NCBI GenBank assembly: GCA_902776415.1
Contig: CACYPY010000026.1
Span: forward strand, 1 to 38,991
Length of the DNA stretch: 38,991 bases
Reading direction: 5' to 3'
Source of the DNA: an uncultured Ruminobacter sp.
GTDB lineage: Bacteria; Pseudomonadota; Gammaproteobacteria; Enterobacterales; Succinivibrionaceae
Numbering within the stretch: the first letter of the stretch is position 1; each line of letters begins with the position of its first letter. This document shows positions 24,553 through 33,946 of the stretch, in pieces. The translations under genes were made by a program, and so were the position numbers. The notes under the pieces were generated by a model. The model worked only from the letters and a program-made list of their open reading frames with translations, was not told where the DNA came from and ran no database searches.

Positions 24553-25325
24553 GACGGCTGCCCCTTTCTGTCAGTCTTTTCCGCCTTTTCCGCATTCGCC
24601 GCGGTATTGCGGTTAAGGATGGTGGAAAACTCGTCAATAAAGTTCAGATACTGATTTTCCAGCTTGTCAACCTTGGTAACATAGCGGTTGTAGAACAGCA
24701 CGGCCGGAATTGCCGCAAAAAGACCCATGGCAGTGGCAATCAGGGCTTCGGCAATAGGGGGAGCCACCATCGCCAGAGTGGCATTTTTCACGGCGGAAAG
24801 CGCAATAAAGGCGCTCATAATGCCCCACACCGTCCCGAAAAGGCCGATATACGGACTAATGGAACCAATGGTAGCCAGCGTGGGGAGATGATTTTCCAGC
24901 TCCTCAAGCTCCCGGGAACAGCTTACCTTCATGGCCCTGTAGGTGCCGTCCATCAGCGTGTCCTTGTTCTTAACCCCGTCCCGGTGCATTCTGGCAAACT
25001 CCTTGAATCCGGCGACAAAGATCTTTTCCATGGCGGACTGATCCCGGTTTCCCACACAGCCATGGTAGAGAGTATTCAGATCCGAGCTGCCCCAGAATCG
25101 ATCCTCAAAGGCATCTGCCTCCTTGCGGCAGTTCTTGAGATATCTTCCGTGCTGAATAATGATTGTCCAGCTGACAATGCTGAGGAGAACCAGAAAAAGC
25201 ATTACCCCCTGCACCAGCGGACTGGCATGCATGATAAGACTGGTAATGGAGATATCCGCGCCGGCCGAAATGGCGGCTTCCCGCACGGATTCGGCAGCGC
25301 TTATTGGCAATTCTTCAGCAGTCAC
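24549..25325 (-). CDS. tolQ: Tol-Pal system protein TolQ
   Basis: TolQ is the ExbB/MotA-like proton-channel subunit of the Tol motor. The 258-residue protein (E. coli 230) has three membrane segments: about residues 37-58, then the conserved LATIGSISPYIGLFGTVWGIM segment, and IAEALIATAMGLFAAIPAVLFYN. The N-terminus is about 20 residues longer than in E. coli. The start is a GTG with AAGAGGT upstream. It follows ybgC after a 120-base gap and overlaps tolR. Confidence 0.97.
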   Translation of the reverse strand: MTAEELPISAAESVREAAISAGADISITSLIMHASPLVQGVMLFLVLLSIVSWTIIIQHGRYLKNCRKEADAFEDRFWGSSDLNTLYHGCVGNRDQSAMEKIFVAGFKEFARMHRDGVKNKDTLMDGTYRAMKVSCSRELEELENHLPTLATIGSISPYIGLFGTVWGIMSAFIALSAVKNATLAMVAPPIAEALIATAMGLFAAIPAVLFYNRYVTKVDKLENQYLNFIDEFSTILNRNTAANAEKAEKTDRKGQPS

Positions 25326-25448
25326 TTTCTACCTCTTTTTTTCACAAAAACGCCCCTTGCGGGGTCTCCCGGGATAAACAGTCCCGCATTATACACCATG
25401 TTGTCAGGCTTTTATCCCCGTAAAATCCTGAGCGCGGGAGAACGGAAA

Positions 25449-25904
25449 TCACTGACCGCTTCCGGCATCCTCTCCGGCAAAAATCCTCTTCAGGTTTTCC
25501 GGGAACAGGCAGGGCTTCATGGCTTTCATGTCAACACAGGCAATTCTGGCCCGGGCGGTAATCAGCAGTTCTCCCTTCTGATTCAGCACCGTCTGCCGGA
25601 AGGTTACCGAGGCCGACATCAGACTCTCCACCTCGCAGGTTACGGTAAGCTCGTCATCAAGCCGGGCCGGCTTTTTGAAGCTGACCTCCAGCGAGGCTAT
25701 TACAAAACCCAGCCCTGATTCCAGCATGCCGCGCTGCTCGTAGCCGCGGTGCCTCAGCCACTCCGTTCTGGCTCTCTCGATAAACTTCACATAATTGGCA
25801 TTGTAAACCACGCCACCGGCATCGGTATCCTCAAAATAAACCCTGACCTTGATGGAAAACGGATCGGCATTCTCTGTCTTCATTGCCGGATCTGAATTAA
25901 TCAC
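25449..25904 (-). CDS. ybgC: Tol-Pal-associated acyl-CoA thioesterase YbgC
   Basis: YbgC is a cytosolic hotdog-fold acyl-CoA thioesterase always found with the tol genes; its exact role in the envelope is not settled. The 4HBT motif [25 protein letters not shown] contains the catalytic Asp. The 151-residue length fits the family. The GTG start overlaps the ruvB stop by four bases, with GGAGG upstream, so ruvB and ybgC are translationally coupled and the Tol cluster shares a transcript with ruvB. Confidence 0.96.
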   Translation of the reverse strand: MINSDPAMKTENADPFSIKVRVYFEDTDAGGVVYNANYVKFIERARTEWLRHRGYEQRGMLESGLGFVIASLEVSFKKPARLDDELTVTCEVESLMSASVTFRQTVLNQKGELLITARARIACVDMKAMKPCLFPENLKRIFAGEDAGSGQ

Positions 25905-26977
25905 TGCTTTTCCTCCTCTATCCCGAAATGAGCATAGGCCTTTGACGTAACCACCCGTCCCCGGGGGGTTCTCTGAATAAATCCTTCCTGAAGAAGATAG
26001 GGCTCCAGCACATCCTCAATGGTATCCCGATCCTCTCCCAGTGTCGCGGCAAGAGTGTTCAGCCCCACCGGTTTCCCCTGAAAATCCTGCATTATTGTCA
26101 GAAGATACTGCCTGTCAAAATAATCAAAGCCCAGATCATCAATGTTAAGAAGCTCCAGGGCCTTTCTTGCAACAGGACCGGTTATCATTCCGGAATTATT
26201 CACATCCGCATAGTCCCGCACCCGGCGGAGCAGCTTGTTGGCGATTCTGGGAGTGCCGCGGCTTCTTTTGGCGATCTCCAGGGATCCTGCGGCATCAATG
26301 TCAAGCCTGAGCCGCTTCGAGGAATTGTCAATGATAGTCCGAAGCTCCTCGTGGCTGTAGTAGTTAAGACGCTCCACGATGCCGAAGCGGGCCCGGAGCG
26401 GCGAGGTCAGGGAACCTGCCTTGGTAGTGGCTCCGATAAGGGTAAACGGAGCTACCGGAACCCTCATGGATCTTGCCGCCGGACCTTCTCCCATCATGAT
26501 ATCGACACTGAAATCCTCCATGGCCGGATACAGGAACTCCTCAATCACCGGATTAAGTCTGTGGATTTCATCGATGAAAAGCACGTCATCCTTTTTAAGC
26601 CTCAGCAGCAAAGCCGCCAGATCGCCCTTCTTCTCCAGAACCGGCCCGGAGGTGGTAATCAGGCTGGACTTCATTTCATTGGCAATAATGCTGGCCACCG
26701 TGGTTTTACCAAGCCCCGGAGGCCCGTACACCAGCACATGATCCAGGGGTTCCTTTCTCTTAAGGGCCGCCTTGATGGCGATTTCAAGATTGCTTTTAAG
26801 ACTCTCCTGACCGATATAGTCCCTGAAAAACTGCGGCCGGAGAGCCCGGTCCAGAGATTCGTCCTCGCCGCCGCCGGTCTCCCCCGACATCATCCGCCCG
26901 GAAAGATCCGTCGCCTTCGCTCCTCCTTTTTCCGCTGCCGGGGAGACACTCTTCAGATTGTCCTTTTCCACTGCCAT
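25901..26977 (-). CDS. ruvB: Holliday junction branch-migration helicase RuvB
   Basis: RuvB is the hexameric AAA+ motor that drives branch migration with RuvA at Holliday junctions. GPPGLGKT (85-92) is Walker A, DEIHR (136-140) is Walker B, and [18 protein letters not shown] holds sensor 1 and the arginine finger region. The C-terminal winged helix ends with FIQRTPRGR. The protein has 358 residues, about 20 more than E. coli, because of a low-complexity N-terminal extension rich in Gly and Glu. It lies 146 bases after ruvA and overlaps ybgC. Confidence 0.98.
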   Translation of the reverse strand: MAVEKDNLKSVSPAAEKGGAKATDLSGRMMSGETGGGEDESLDRALRPQFFRDYIGQESLKSNLEIAIKAALKRKEPLDHVLVYGPPGLGKTTVASIIANEMKSSLITTSGPVLEKKGDLAALLLRLKKDDVLFIDEIHRLNPVIEEFLYPAMEDFSVDIMMGEGPAARSMRVPVAPFTLIGATTKAGSLTSPLRARFGIVERLNYYSHEELRTIIDNSSKRLRLDIDAAGSLEIAKRSRGTPRIANKLLRRVRDYADVNNSGMITGPVARKALELLNIDDLGFDYFDRQYLLTIMQDFQGKPVGLNTLAATLGEDRDTIEDVLEPYLLQEGFIQRTPRGRVVTSKAYAHFGIEEEKQ

Positions 26978-27123
26978 TGCAATAATTCCCGTTTTGCTTT
27001 CTCTTCGTTAAAACCGGCTCCCGAATCTGTTATTCAGAATCTCATACCTCCGGGAACCCTGAAACTGTATTCCTTGACATGCCGGCATAAAAAATCCGTC
27101 ATAACGCAGAATGCCGGCTCCGG

Positions 27124-27735
27124 CTAAACCGTAGCCAGAACCGCCTTGATAATATCCTCCGGAGTCATCCCCTTTTTGAAAACCTTATGCACTGCGGCCG
27201 AAGCCCACTGCGGCTTGTAACCCAGGGAAACAATGGCCTGACAGGCTTCCTCCTCCTCCTGATCGGTATCTGGAAGCAGGGGAGCGGCAGCGCCGCTGCT
27301 CTTAACCTCCGCCTGGGTTTTGGGATCAGCCCATTCCGCTACCCGATCCCGCATCTCCACCACAATTCTCTCGGCGGTTTTCTTGCCGACGCCCGGAATC
27401 TTTGTCAGAGGCTGATAGCTGCCGTCCCTGATGGTTTTTGCAAAATCCTCGGGAGTCATGGCCGACAGCACCGCCAGTGCCGTTTTCGGGCCGATGCCGG
27501 ATACCTTTATAAGCTCCAGAAACAGCTTTTTGGAGGATTTGTCCGCAAAGCCGTACATGCTTTCGGAATCCTCCTTGATGATATGGGCCACATAGAGGAA
27601 CGTCTCCTGCCCCGGCTCCGGAAGCTTGTAAAAGCTCATCATGGGCACTGCCAGCTCATAGCCGACTCCGCCGACCTCCAGAAGCACCTCAGGCGCATTT
27701 TTTTCCAGAATTTTTCCTCTCAGCGAACCGATCAT
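27124..27735 (-). CDS. ruvA: Holliday junction DNA-binding protein RuvA
   Basis: RuvA binds four-way junctions as a tetramer and positions RuvB. MIGSLRGKILEK begins the OB domain. Two helix-hairpin-helix motifs follow: LIKVSGIGPKTALAVL and LTKIPGVGKKTAERIV. An acidic flexible linker (LLPDTDQEEEE) leads to the RuvB-binding domain III at the C-terminus. The ATG at 27735 has GGGG six bases upstream; the frame is open two codons further. It is the first gene of the cluster on this strand. ruvC, usually just upstream, is absent. Confidence 0.97.
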   Translation of the reverse strand: MIGSLRGKILEKNAPEVLLEVGGVGYELAVPMMSFYKLPEPGQETFLYVAHIIKEDSESMYGFADKSSKKLFLELIKVSGIGPKTALAVLSAMTPEDFAKTIRDGSYQPLTKIPGVGKKTAERIVVEMRDRVAEWADPKTQAEVKSSGAAAPLLPDTDQEEEEACQAIVSLGYKPQWASAAVHKVFKKGMTPEDIIKAVLATV

Positions 27736-28033
27736 AAACAACCCCGATTTTCATAATTTTTCAGTTTCGACAACAAAACAATAAATATACTGAATATTGG
27801 GTTTTTTGTGAATATGACATTTGAACTTTTCTGTTCCTGTGACAGGTCCGGGAATGGCGCAGAACGGAAATCAGAACAGCAGGAAGATAAGGGATACAAA
27901 GCCCCGGCAAAGACGCGGACCGGAAATTCCCGGCCCGGCATCGGATAATAAGAGAATACCGGGGAAAATCGGCGACAGAAAATAACGGCTTCCGAGGGCC
28001 CAAAACGGCCTGACAGGAGAAGCTTCTTCGCCC

Positions 28034-28987
28034 TTAAAACTCGAAATCCCCGGGATTAAAGGTCTTTACCCTTTCTGAAACCTCGGCCCGGAACACCGCG
28101 AGATCGGCCTCGGACATATCGGCGCTGTAAGTCTCGGCCACGGTGAGCTTATTTGCGGAAACATTGTTCGTGATCTTTCCGAGAACCTTCCCTGGCTTAA
28201 CCCACTGACGCGAGGAGCATCCTTTGACAGCCGAACTGTCCTTGCCCTCGGCCTTAATAGAGGCACCGGCCCCGCAGAACTCCTTTACCCCGCCGGCAAA
28301 ATCGTATTCCCGGAGCTGTTCCTCTCCCAGAATCTGGTAGCTGTAGAGACGCCCCGTATCAGGATTGACATAGGTTTTGGCAATGTAGGCATAAGCCCCG
28401 TCCAGAAGATACCGGAAAGTAGGCAGCAGAACATATCCGGCCGGGAGCTTCTTACTGACCTTCTCGGAAGGAGCCTCCATCGAAGGATAATCCTGCGCCG
28501 CCAGAGTATCGCTGAAGTCGGTGTCATAATCCTTTATGGCTTCAACATCAGCCTCGGGCATCCCCGCTGAATACACGGTAAACCAGTGAAAACCGCCGGT
28601 ACAGCCGACAAAACCGTCAAAAACCTTTCCTGACGGAGTCACGCACCCCTTGAAGTCATCATAATCATAGACCTCGTCTTCGCTTCCGGAAGATTTGAAA
28701 TCCATCTTCGAACACTTAAGAAATTCTTTCACAGGCCCGGTGATAATCTTATCCGGATTTTCTGTTTCTCCGGAATAGAGCGCCATGACACTGATAGCCT
28801 CATAGTCTCCCTTTTTGCCGGTAAAATGCCTGCCGTAAAAGGCTCCGGGATAACTCAGGTCATTCTGAATACTGTATTTGGCCTCAACCTCCTTTCTGGA
28901 ATTATCAGAATTCTCCGCCAGAGCCGGCCCAGCACCGGCAATCATCAGCAATGCGGATAAAGACAGAATGTTTTTCATGAATTTCAT
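28034..28987 (-). CDS. Secreted protein with two internally similar halves, unknown family
   Basis: The 317-residue precursor has a signal peptide (residues 1-24, cleavage after PALA) and no membrane segment afterwards, so it is probably periplasmic or secreted. The two halves resemble each other. GPVKEFLKCSK matches GGVKEFCGAGA, FKGCVTPSGKVF matches VKGCSSRQWVKPGKV, and YSAGMPEADVEAI matches YSADMSEADLAVF. Cysteines occur near matching places in both halves, suggesting disulfides. GAGGG precedes the ATG at 28987. It is monocistronic between ruvA and an ATPase fragment. I do not recognise the family. Confidence 0.75.
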   Translation of the reverse strand: MKFMKNILSLSALLMIAGAGPALAENSDNSRKEVEAKYSIQNDLSYPGAFYGRHFTGKKGDYEAISVMALYSGETENPDKIITGPVKEFLKCSKMDFKSSGSEDEVYDYDDFKGCVTPSGKVFDGFVGCTGGFHWFTVYSAGMPEADVEAIKDYDTDFSDTLAAQDYPSMEAPSEKVSKKLPAGYVLLPTFRYLLDGAYAYIAKTYVNPDTGRLYSYQILGEEQLREYDFAGGVKEFCGAGASIKAEGKDSSAVKGCSSRQWVKPGKVLGKITNNVSANKLTVAETYSADMSEADLAVFRAEVSERVKTFNPGDFEF

Positions 28988-29214
28988 TGGCAACCCTCGT
29001 TTCATTGTTCTAGCAGGACATTCCAGGATTCCGGCACCCCGCCGGCAACCGGTACTGCCGGCTATACTACAATGTATCCCCCGACGCTGTCAGCGAGTTT
29101 CTTAAAAATTGCGACCGGAACGCAATGCCGCACTCCTTGTCGGTGTTTGCTGCAAACAGTCTGCCACTGCATTCCCGCTATATTTTCTCTGCAGTCATCC
29201 TGCCGATTCCGGAT

Positions 29215-29562
29215 TCAGGACGGTTCTCTGGCGTCCAGTTCTCCCGGAACAAATACAGTTTCCGGACTGATCCTGGTAATGTTTCTTATGATTTCCACGG
29301 GACTGTAGCCATCCTCGATAATCTTTTTAAAACCAGGACTTTCAACAAAATTGATTTCCACGACATTGCTGTAATGCATCGCGGCGAACCTTTTTATTGA
29401 AGCGGTTTTCCCAATCTGCCGGGCTCCTTTGATAATCAAAGGCTTTCGGGATTTACTGTGAAACCAGTTTTCAAGATTTCTCTCTCCGAAATTCCGCTTT
29501 TTGTCAAAAAAAGAACGGATTCCAAAAATCTCAGTTACCGGAATGCGCCGTACCCGCAGGAA
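29215..29562 (-). pseudogene. N-terminal fragment of an AAA ATPase of the DUF4143 type
   Basis: The frame holds GERNLENWFHSKSRKPLII followed by Walker A GARQIGKT and SVVEINF-type sequence. This matches the first 90-100 residues of AAA_14/DUF4143 ATPases, which normally run to 400 residues or more. The product stops soon after SPETVFVPGE, where the Walker B strand would begin. There is no ATG before the conserved part; the frame opens after a stop at 29563-29565. It looks like a relic. Full-length relatives are common, multi-copy accessory genes in gut bacteria. Confidence 0.75.
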
Positions 29563-29639
29563 TCAACTATCCCGCTTCCGGCATCCCGGGTGATTTTCGG
29601 GACCGCCCCGTAAAGTGGTATCATATGTCAGGGAAACAC

Positions 29640-32600
29640 ATGATTCAAACAAGGAAATTTTTCAGGATGGATGCCCTTATCTCCTTCAATGTCAGGCCAG
29701 CCGCCAAAGCCGCTTCCAGGCTGAGATTTTCAGGACTTTACGGCTCCTCGCCGTCTTTTTTCATAGCCGATGCGGTGAAGGATTCCGCCTTTCCGGCACT
29801 GATTGTCACAAGAAACGTGAAAGAAGCCCTGGATCTGGAGCAGGAGCTCCGGTTTATCATGAAGGATACTCCGGTATGGTATTTTCCTGACTGGGAAACC
29901 CTGCCCTACGACACCTTTTCCCCCTATCAGGACATCATCTCCCGCCGGCTGGAAATCCTGTCCCGGATGGATACCGTTCGCAAAATGGTGATTATCGCCG
30001 CCGGAACCACTCTGATGACCCGGGTATCCCCGAAATCCTTTATAAACTCCCAGGCGATTATGATCAGAAAAGGCGATACCATGAGCATTATCAGGCTCCG
30101 GGAAAAGCTCTCCTCCGCCGGATACCTGCTTGCGAAGCAGGTACTCGGACACGGGGAATTCGCCGTAAGAGGTTCCATTGTGGATCTGTTTCCCATGGGC
30201 GGCAATGTCCCCTACCGGCTGGATTTCTTTGACGATGAAATAGAAACCATCAGCATCATCGATCCCGAAACCCAGAAATCGGTAAAACCCGTTGAAAAGA
30301 TCGAAATCCTGCCGGCCCGCGAATTCCCGGTAACCGAGGCAGCCATCGATACCTTCAGGAAACGCTACCGCGACAAGCTCAATCCCGAAAACCTGGCCCT
30401 TCACAACATCTATCAGCAGATCTCCCGCAAGGTAATTCCATCAGGTATCGAGCATTATCTTCCGCTGTTCTTCGACAGCACAGCCACAGTCTGCGATTAC
30501 CTGCCTCCGGAAAGCCCCGTGTTTGTTCTGGAAAGTCTTCGGGATACCCTGGACGAGTACTGGGCTGATATCCGGACCCGCGCCCTTAAAAATGCCGGAA
30601 ATCCGGATCATCCCAGTCTGGATCCGGATCTTCTGTATGTGAATCCCGACGAGCTGCTTAAAACACTAGCCAGGTTCGAAAACTTCCGGATCTGGCCGGA
30701 AAAGCCGGAAAATCTCCCGGCCGCCGTAAGGGATCTCGGGACAGCACCGGTACCCCCGCTGGCGGTAAATCACGGCAAGTCCGATCCCTGCGAGGCCGTC
30801 ATTAAATTCCGGAAGGAGTTTTCCGGAAAAATTCTGTTTGCAGCGGGGTCCGAAGGCCGGGAGGCCATTCTTCAGGAAATGCTGCTGAGTTCTCTGAGAC
30901 CCGTGCATTTTGATTCCGTGGCGGATTTTTTAAAATCTCCGGAAAAAACCGGCATTGCCGTCGCCCCTCTTAATTCAGGATTTCTGAAAGGCAATCTGGC
31001 ACTGATTACCGAAACCGAGCTTCTGGGAGCCCGGTACACCCCCCGCACCCGCCGAAACAGCAAAAGAGCCATTAACCCCGACGCCATCATCCGAAATCTG
31101 GGAGAACTTAAGCCCGGGGAATTTCTGGTACACGAAAAGCATGGCATCGGGCGGTATCTGGGGCTGGAAACTCTCGAAATCGAAGGTCTGAAATCTGATT
31201 TTGTGGCACTGGAATATGCCCAGAACGCCAGGATGTACGTTCCCATATCGTCCCTGCACCTCCTGAGCCGCTATACCGGAGCCGATCCCGAAAAGGTCGT
31301 CCTGACCAGACTGGGATCCAATCAGTGGGAAAAGGCCCGCAAAAAGGCTCAGGAAAAGATCCGGGACGTGGCGGCGGGACTTCTGGAGGTCTATGCCAGA
31401 AGAGAAATCAGAAAGGGGTTTTCCTATAAGATTCCGGAAGATGAGTACCGCCGTTTCGCCGCCCGCTTCGGCTACCAGCTTACCGATGACCAGATCGCGG
31501 CAATAACGGCCGTGGAAAACGACATGAAATCCGACAGGCCCATGGATCGCCTGATCTGCGGCGACGTGGGTTTCGGCAAAACCGAAGTGGCCATGCGGGC
31601 CGCCTTTATCGCAGTCTCCAATGGCAGACAGACGGCCATCCTGGTACCCACCACCATCCTGGCGGACCAGCATTATGAGAGCTTCCGGGATCGCTTTGCC
31701 GACACCCCGGTGGAAATCGCCTGTCTCAGCCGTTTTAAAACCGCGAGGGAACAGCATGAGGTAATCAAAAAACTGGCAAAGGGAACTGTCGATATCGTTA
31801 TCGGCACCCACAAGCTTTTGTCCTCGGGAATTTCCTTCAGTGATCTGGGACTCCTGATTGTGGACGAGGAGCACAGGTTCGGCGTTGCCCAGAAGGAAAA
31901 AATCAAAAAACTGCGCTCCGAGGTGGATATCCTGACCCTGACCGCCACCCCGATTCCCCGCACCCTCAATCTGGCAATGAACAACCTCCGTTCCCTCTCC
32001 ATTATTGCCACCCCTCCGGCCAAGCGTCTCGCGGTACGTACCTTTGTTCACGAGTATGACGAGGGGCTGATCCGGGAGGCCATTCTCCGGGAGCTCAACC
32101 GCGGCGGTCAGACCTATTATCTCCACAATGACGTCATGTCCATTGCCGGAGTACAGGAAAAGCTGACCGAGCTGATTCCCGAGGCCCGCATAGCCGTGGC
32201 GCACGCCCAGATGCCCGAACAGACGCTTTCCCGAATCATGCATGATTTCTATCATCAGCGATACAACGTGCTCATCTGCTCCACCATCATCGAAACCGGT
32301 CTCGACATTCCCACAGCCAACACCATCATAATGGAAAGAGCGGACAAGCTGGGACTGGCGCAGCTCCATCAGCTCCGCGGCCGGGTGGGACGTTCCCACC
32401 ATCAGGCCTATGCCTATCTTCTGACTCCGGAAGGCGGGCAGATTTCCCAGGATTCCAAAAAGAGACTGGAAGCCATTGCCTCGCTGGAGGAACTGGGCTC
32501 CGGCTTTATTCTGGCCACCCAGGATCTGGAAATCCGGGGGGCCGGCGAAATCCTGGGTGCGGAGCAGTCGGGACAGATCGAGGGCATCGGCTTTTCGCTC

Positions 32601-33122
32601 TACATGGAAATGCTGGAAAACGCCATCGAAACCCTGAAGGCCGGACGGGAGCTAACTCCCGACAGCATGAGCTCCCGGGAAACCGGGGTCGAACTTCGCA
32701 TTCCGGCGCTGCTTCCGGAAAGCTACGTCTTTGATGTTACCACGAGACTCACTCTCTACAAAAGACTGGCGTCGGCGGTTACCGATGCCGAGGTGGATGA
32801 TCTCAGATCGGAAATCATCGACCGTTTCGGAACCCTGCCGGCAGAATCCGCCAGCCTTTTTGACATCCAGAAGATCAGAATAACGGCCCGAAAGCTGGGT
32901 ATCACCGCCATTGACATGAACCGTAAATACGGCTCAATAACGTTCGGGGATGCCGTGCATGTCAGCTTTGAATATCTTACCCGTCTTATTTTTGAGAATC
33001 CGAAAACCTACAGCATGGACGGGCCCAACCGGATCCGGATTCTCCGGGTACCGGAAAATCCCGAAGATCGCATTCCCTTTGTGAGGGAGATGGTGACGGA
33101 AATGGCCCGGCATCCGGAATAG
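29640..33122 (+). CDS. mfd: Transcription-repair coupling factor Mfd
   Basis: Mfd removes RNA polymerase stalled at DNA damage and recruits UvrA. The protein has about 1160 residues (E. coli 1148). The N-terminal third resembles UvrB domains 1a/2/1b, seen in VWYFPDWETLPYD and GEFAVRGSIVDLFP. The RNA polymerase-interacting Tudor-like domain lies at about 490-550 (GEFLVHEKHGIGRYLGLE). The RecG-like translocase has GDVGFGKTE near residue 640 and DEEHRFG near 741, then TATPIPRTL and the QLRGRVGRS motif. A D7 domain ends the protein. The start is uncertain among 29625, 29640 and 29667; 29640 has AGGGA five bases upstream. It works in the same pathway as uvrB in this window. Confidence 0.97.
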   Translation: MIQTRKFFRMDALISFNVRPAAKAASRLRFSGLYGSSPSFFIADAVKDSAFPALIVTRNVKEALDLEQELRFIMKDTPVWYFPDWETLPYDTFSPYQDIISRRLEILSRMDTVRKMVIIAAGTTLMTRVSPKSFINSQAIMIRKGDTMSIIRLREKLSSAGYLLAKQVLGHGEFAVRGSIVDLFPMGGNVPYRLDFFDDEIETISIIDPETQKSVKPVEKIEILPAREFPVTEAAIDTFRKRYRDKLNPENLALHNIYQQISRKVIPSGIEHYLPLFFDSTATVCDYLPPESPVFVLESLRDTLDEYWADIRTRALKNAGNPDHPSLDPDLLYVNPDELLKTLARFENFRIWPEKPENLPAAVRDLGTAPVPPLAVNHGKSDPCEAVIKFRKEFSGKILFAAGSEGREAILQEMLLSSLRPVHFDSVADFLKSPEKTGIAVAPLNSGFLKGNLALITETELLGARYTPRTRRNSKRAINPDAIIRNLGELKPGEFLVHEKHGIGRYLGLETLEIEGLKSDFVALEYAQNARMYVPISSLHLLSRYTGADPEKVVLTRLGSNQWEKARKKAQEKIRDVAAGLLEVYARREIRKGFSYKIPEDEYRRFAARFGYQLTDDQIAAITAVENDMKSDRPMDRLICGDVGFGKTEVAMRAAFIAVSNGRQTAILVPTTILADQHYESFRDRFADTPVEIACLSRFKTAREQHEVIKKLAKGTVDIVIGTHKLLSSGISFSDLGLLIVDEEHRFGVAQKEKIKKLRSEVDILTLTATPIPRTLNLAMNNLRSLSIIATPPAKRLAVRTFVHEYDEGLIREAILRELNRGGQTYYLHNDVMSIAGVQEKLTELIPEARIAVAHAQMPEQTLSRIMHDFYHQRYNVLICSTIIETGLDIPTANTIIMERADKLGLAQLHQLRGRVGRSHHQAYAYLLTPEGGQISQDSKKRLEAIASLEELGSGFILATQDLEIRGAGEILGAEQSGQIEGIGFSLYMEMLENAIETLKAGRELTPDSMSSRETGVELRIPALLPESYVFDVTTRLTLYKRLASAVTDAEVDDLRSEIIDRFGTLPAESASLFDIQKIRITARKLGITAIDMNRKYGSITFGDAVHVSFEYLTRLIFENPKTYSMDGPNRIRILRVPENPEDRIPFVREMVTEMARHPE

Positions 33123-33166
33123 CATTTCCGGGTACTGTCCCCGAAGTGCCTGAAGATTTCGGACAG

Positions 33167-33208
33167 AAAAGTCCGGATGAAAAAGTCCGAATGAAAAAGT
33201 CCGGATAA
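33167..33208 (+). repeat. Three tandem 14-bp repeats
   Basis: AAAAGTCCGGATGA, AAAAGTCCGAATGA and AAAAGTCCGGATAA follow directly on each other between mfd and the next gene, about 40 bases before its start. They may be binding sites or a slippage product. Confidence 0.85.
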
Positions 33209-33250
33209 CATTTGTGAAAAAAGTGAAAAATCAGAGTTACGGTCCAAACA

Positions 33251-33889
33251 ATGAACAGAACAGCAATACTGGTCCTGGGCGCCGCCCTGACCGCCTCAAT
33301 TAACGCCGCGGCCCTGCCGCTCCGGAATACCGTTGACGAAGGACAGCTTATGGCCGCAAGACGCGCCCTGGATGCCGAGGAGCAGAAAAAGCTCCAGAAG
33401 GACAACCGGCATGTCAGGGATACTGAAAAGTACTGCACCACCATGGTTAAATTCCGGCTGGGGCAGGATTATCACGTAAGCATCACCGACAGACGGGTTC
33501 CCGCTCCGACAGATGAAGATCAGACCAAATACTCCGTGGCCGGAAATGCCGACGGTCCGGACAATCTCAGTTTCCTCTGCATCGTATCGGTAAAAAACGG
33601 CATTATCAGCCTGGAACACCTCAACCTGTACCGGGTAACCCGGGACACTCCGGCTTCGTCCGAAAAGCCCAAACCGGCACCTCTGGAAAATAAACCCGCC
33701 CCGCAGTCTCCTCCTGCCGGAAAGGAGCCCCCGAAACCCGCAAATCCCTCCAATCTCCCGAAAAATCCCGGTTCCGCAAAAAAGCCTCCGGTTAACGCCG
33801 TTACACCGCCTCCGGCAAAAACCGGAATTTCCCAGAAAAAGCCTGCCGCGCCTTCCGGCAAAAAAGGAAACGGCATCAGCCGGAAATGA
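33251..33889 (+). CDS. Secreted Pro/Lys-rich protein of unknown function
   Basis: The 212-residue precursor has a signal peptide (residues 1-20, cleavage after INAA). A folded part of about 115 residues follows, with two cysteines (KYCTTMVKF and FLCIVSV) that could pair. The C-terminal third, from about 130, is a disordered tail of Pro, Lys and Ala (EKPKPAPLENKPAPQS and similar). Such a basic Pro-rich tail often interacts with peptidoglycan or crosses the periplasm. No clear Shine-Dalgarno is seen. The codon use resembles that of neighbouring genes. I do not recognise the family. Confidence 0.7.
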   Translation: MNRTAILVLGAALTASINAAALPLRNTVDEGQLMAARRALDAEEQKKLQKDNRHVRDTEKYCTTMVKFRLGQDYHVSITDRRVPAPTDEDQTKYSVAGNADGPDNLSFLCIVSVKNGIISLEHLNLYRVTRDTPASSEKPKPAPLENKPAPQSPPAGKEPPKPANPSNLPKNPGSAKKPPVNAVTPPPAKTGISQKKPAAPSGKKGNGISRK

Positions 33890-33946
33890 TTTCGGGATCG
33901 AAAAAATCACCGGGAAGGAGAGCACCCGTCCCGTCTTCCCGGGATA

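Noticed and set aside
27831..27845. LexA-like box upstream of ruvA
   Set aside because: CTGT-N7-ACAG has seven spacer bases instead of eight and weak inner symmetry. No convincing LexA box was found near uvrB either.
29006..29214. Plus-strand coding remnant after the secreted-protein gene
   Set aside because: A frame of about 50 codons looks mildly protein-like (VSPDAVSEFLKNCDRN), but no family or start is supported.
30975..32402. A 475-codon minus-strand frame opposite mfd
   Set aside because: It is an antisense shadow of the conserved Mfd translocase domain.
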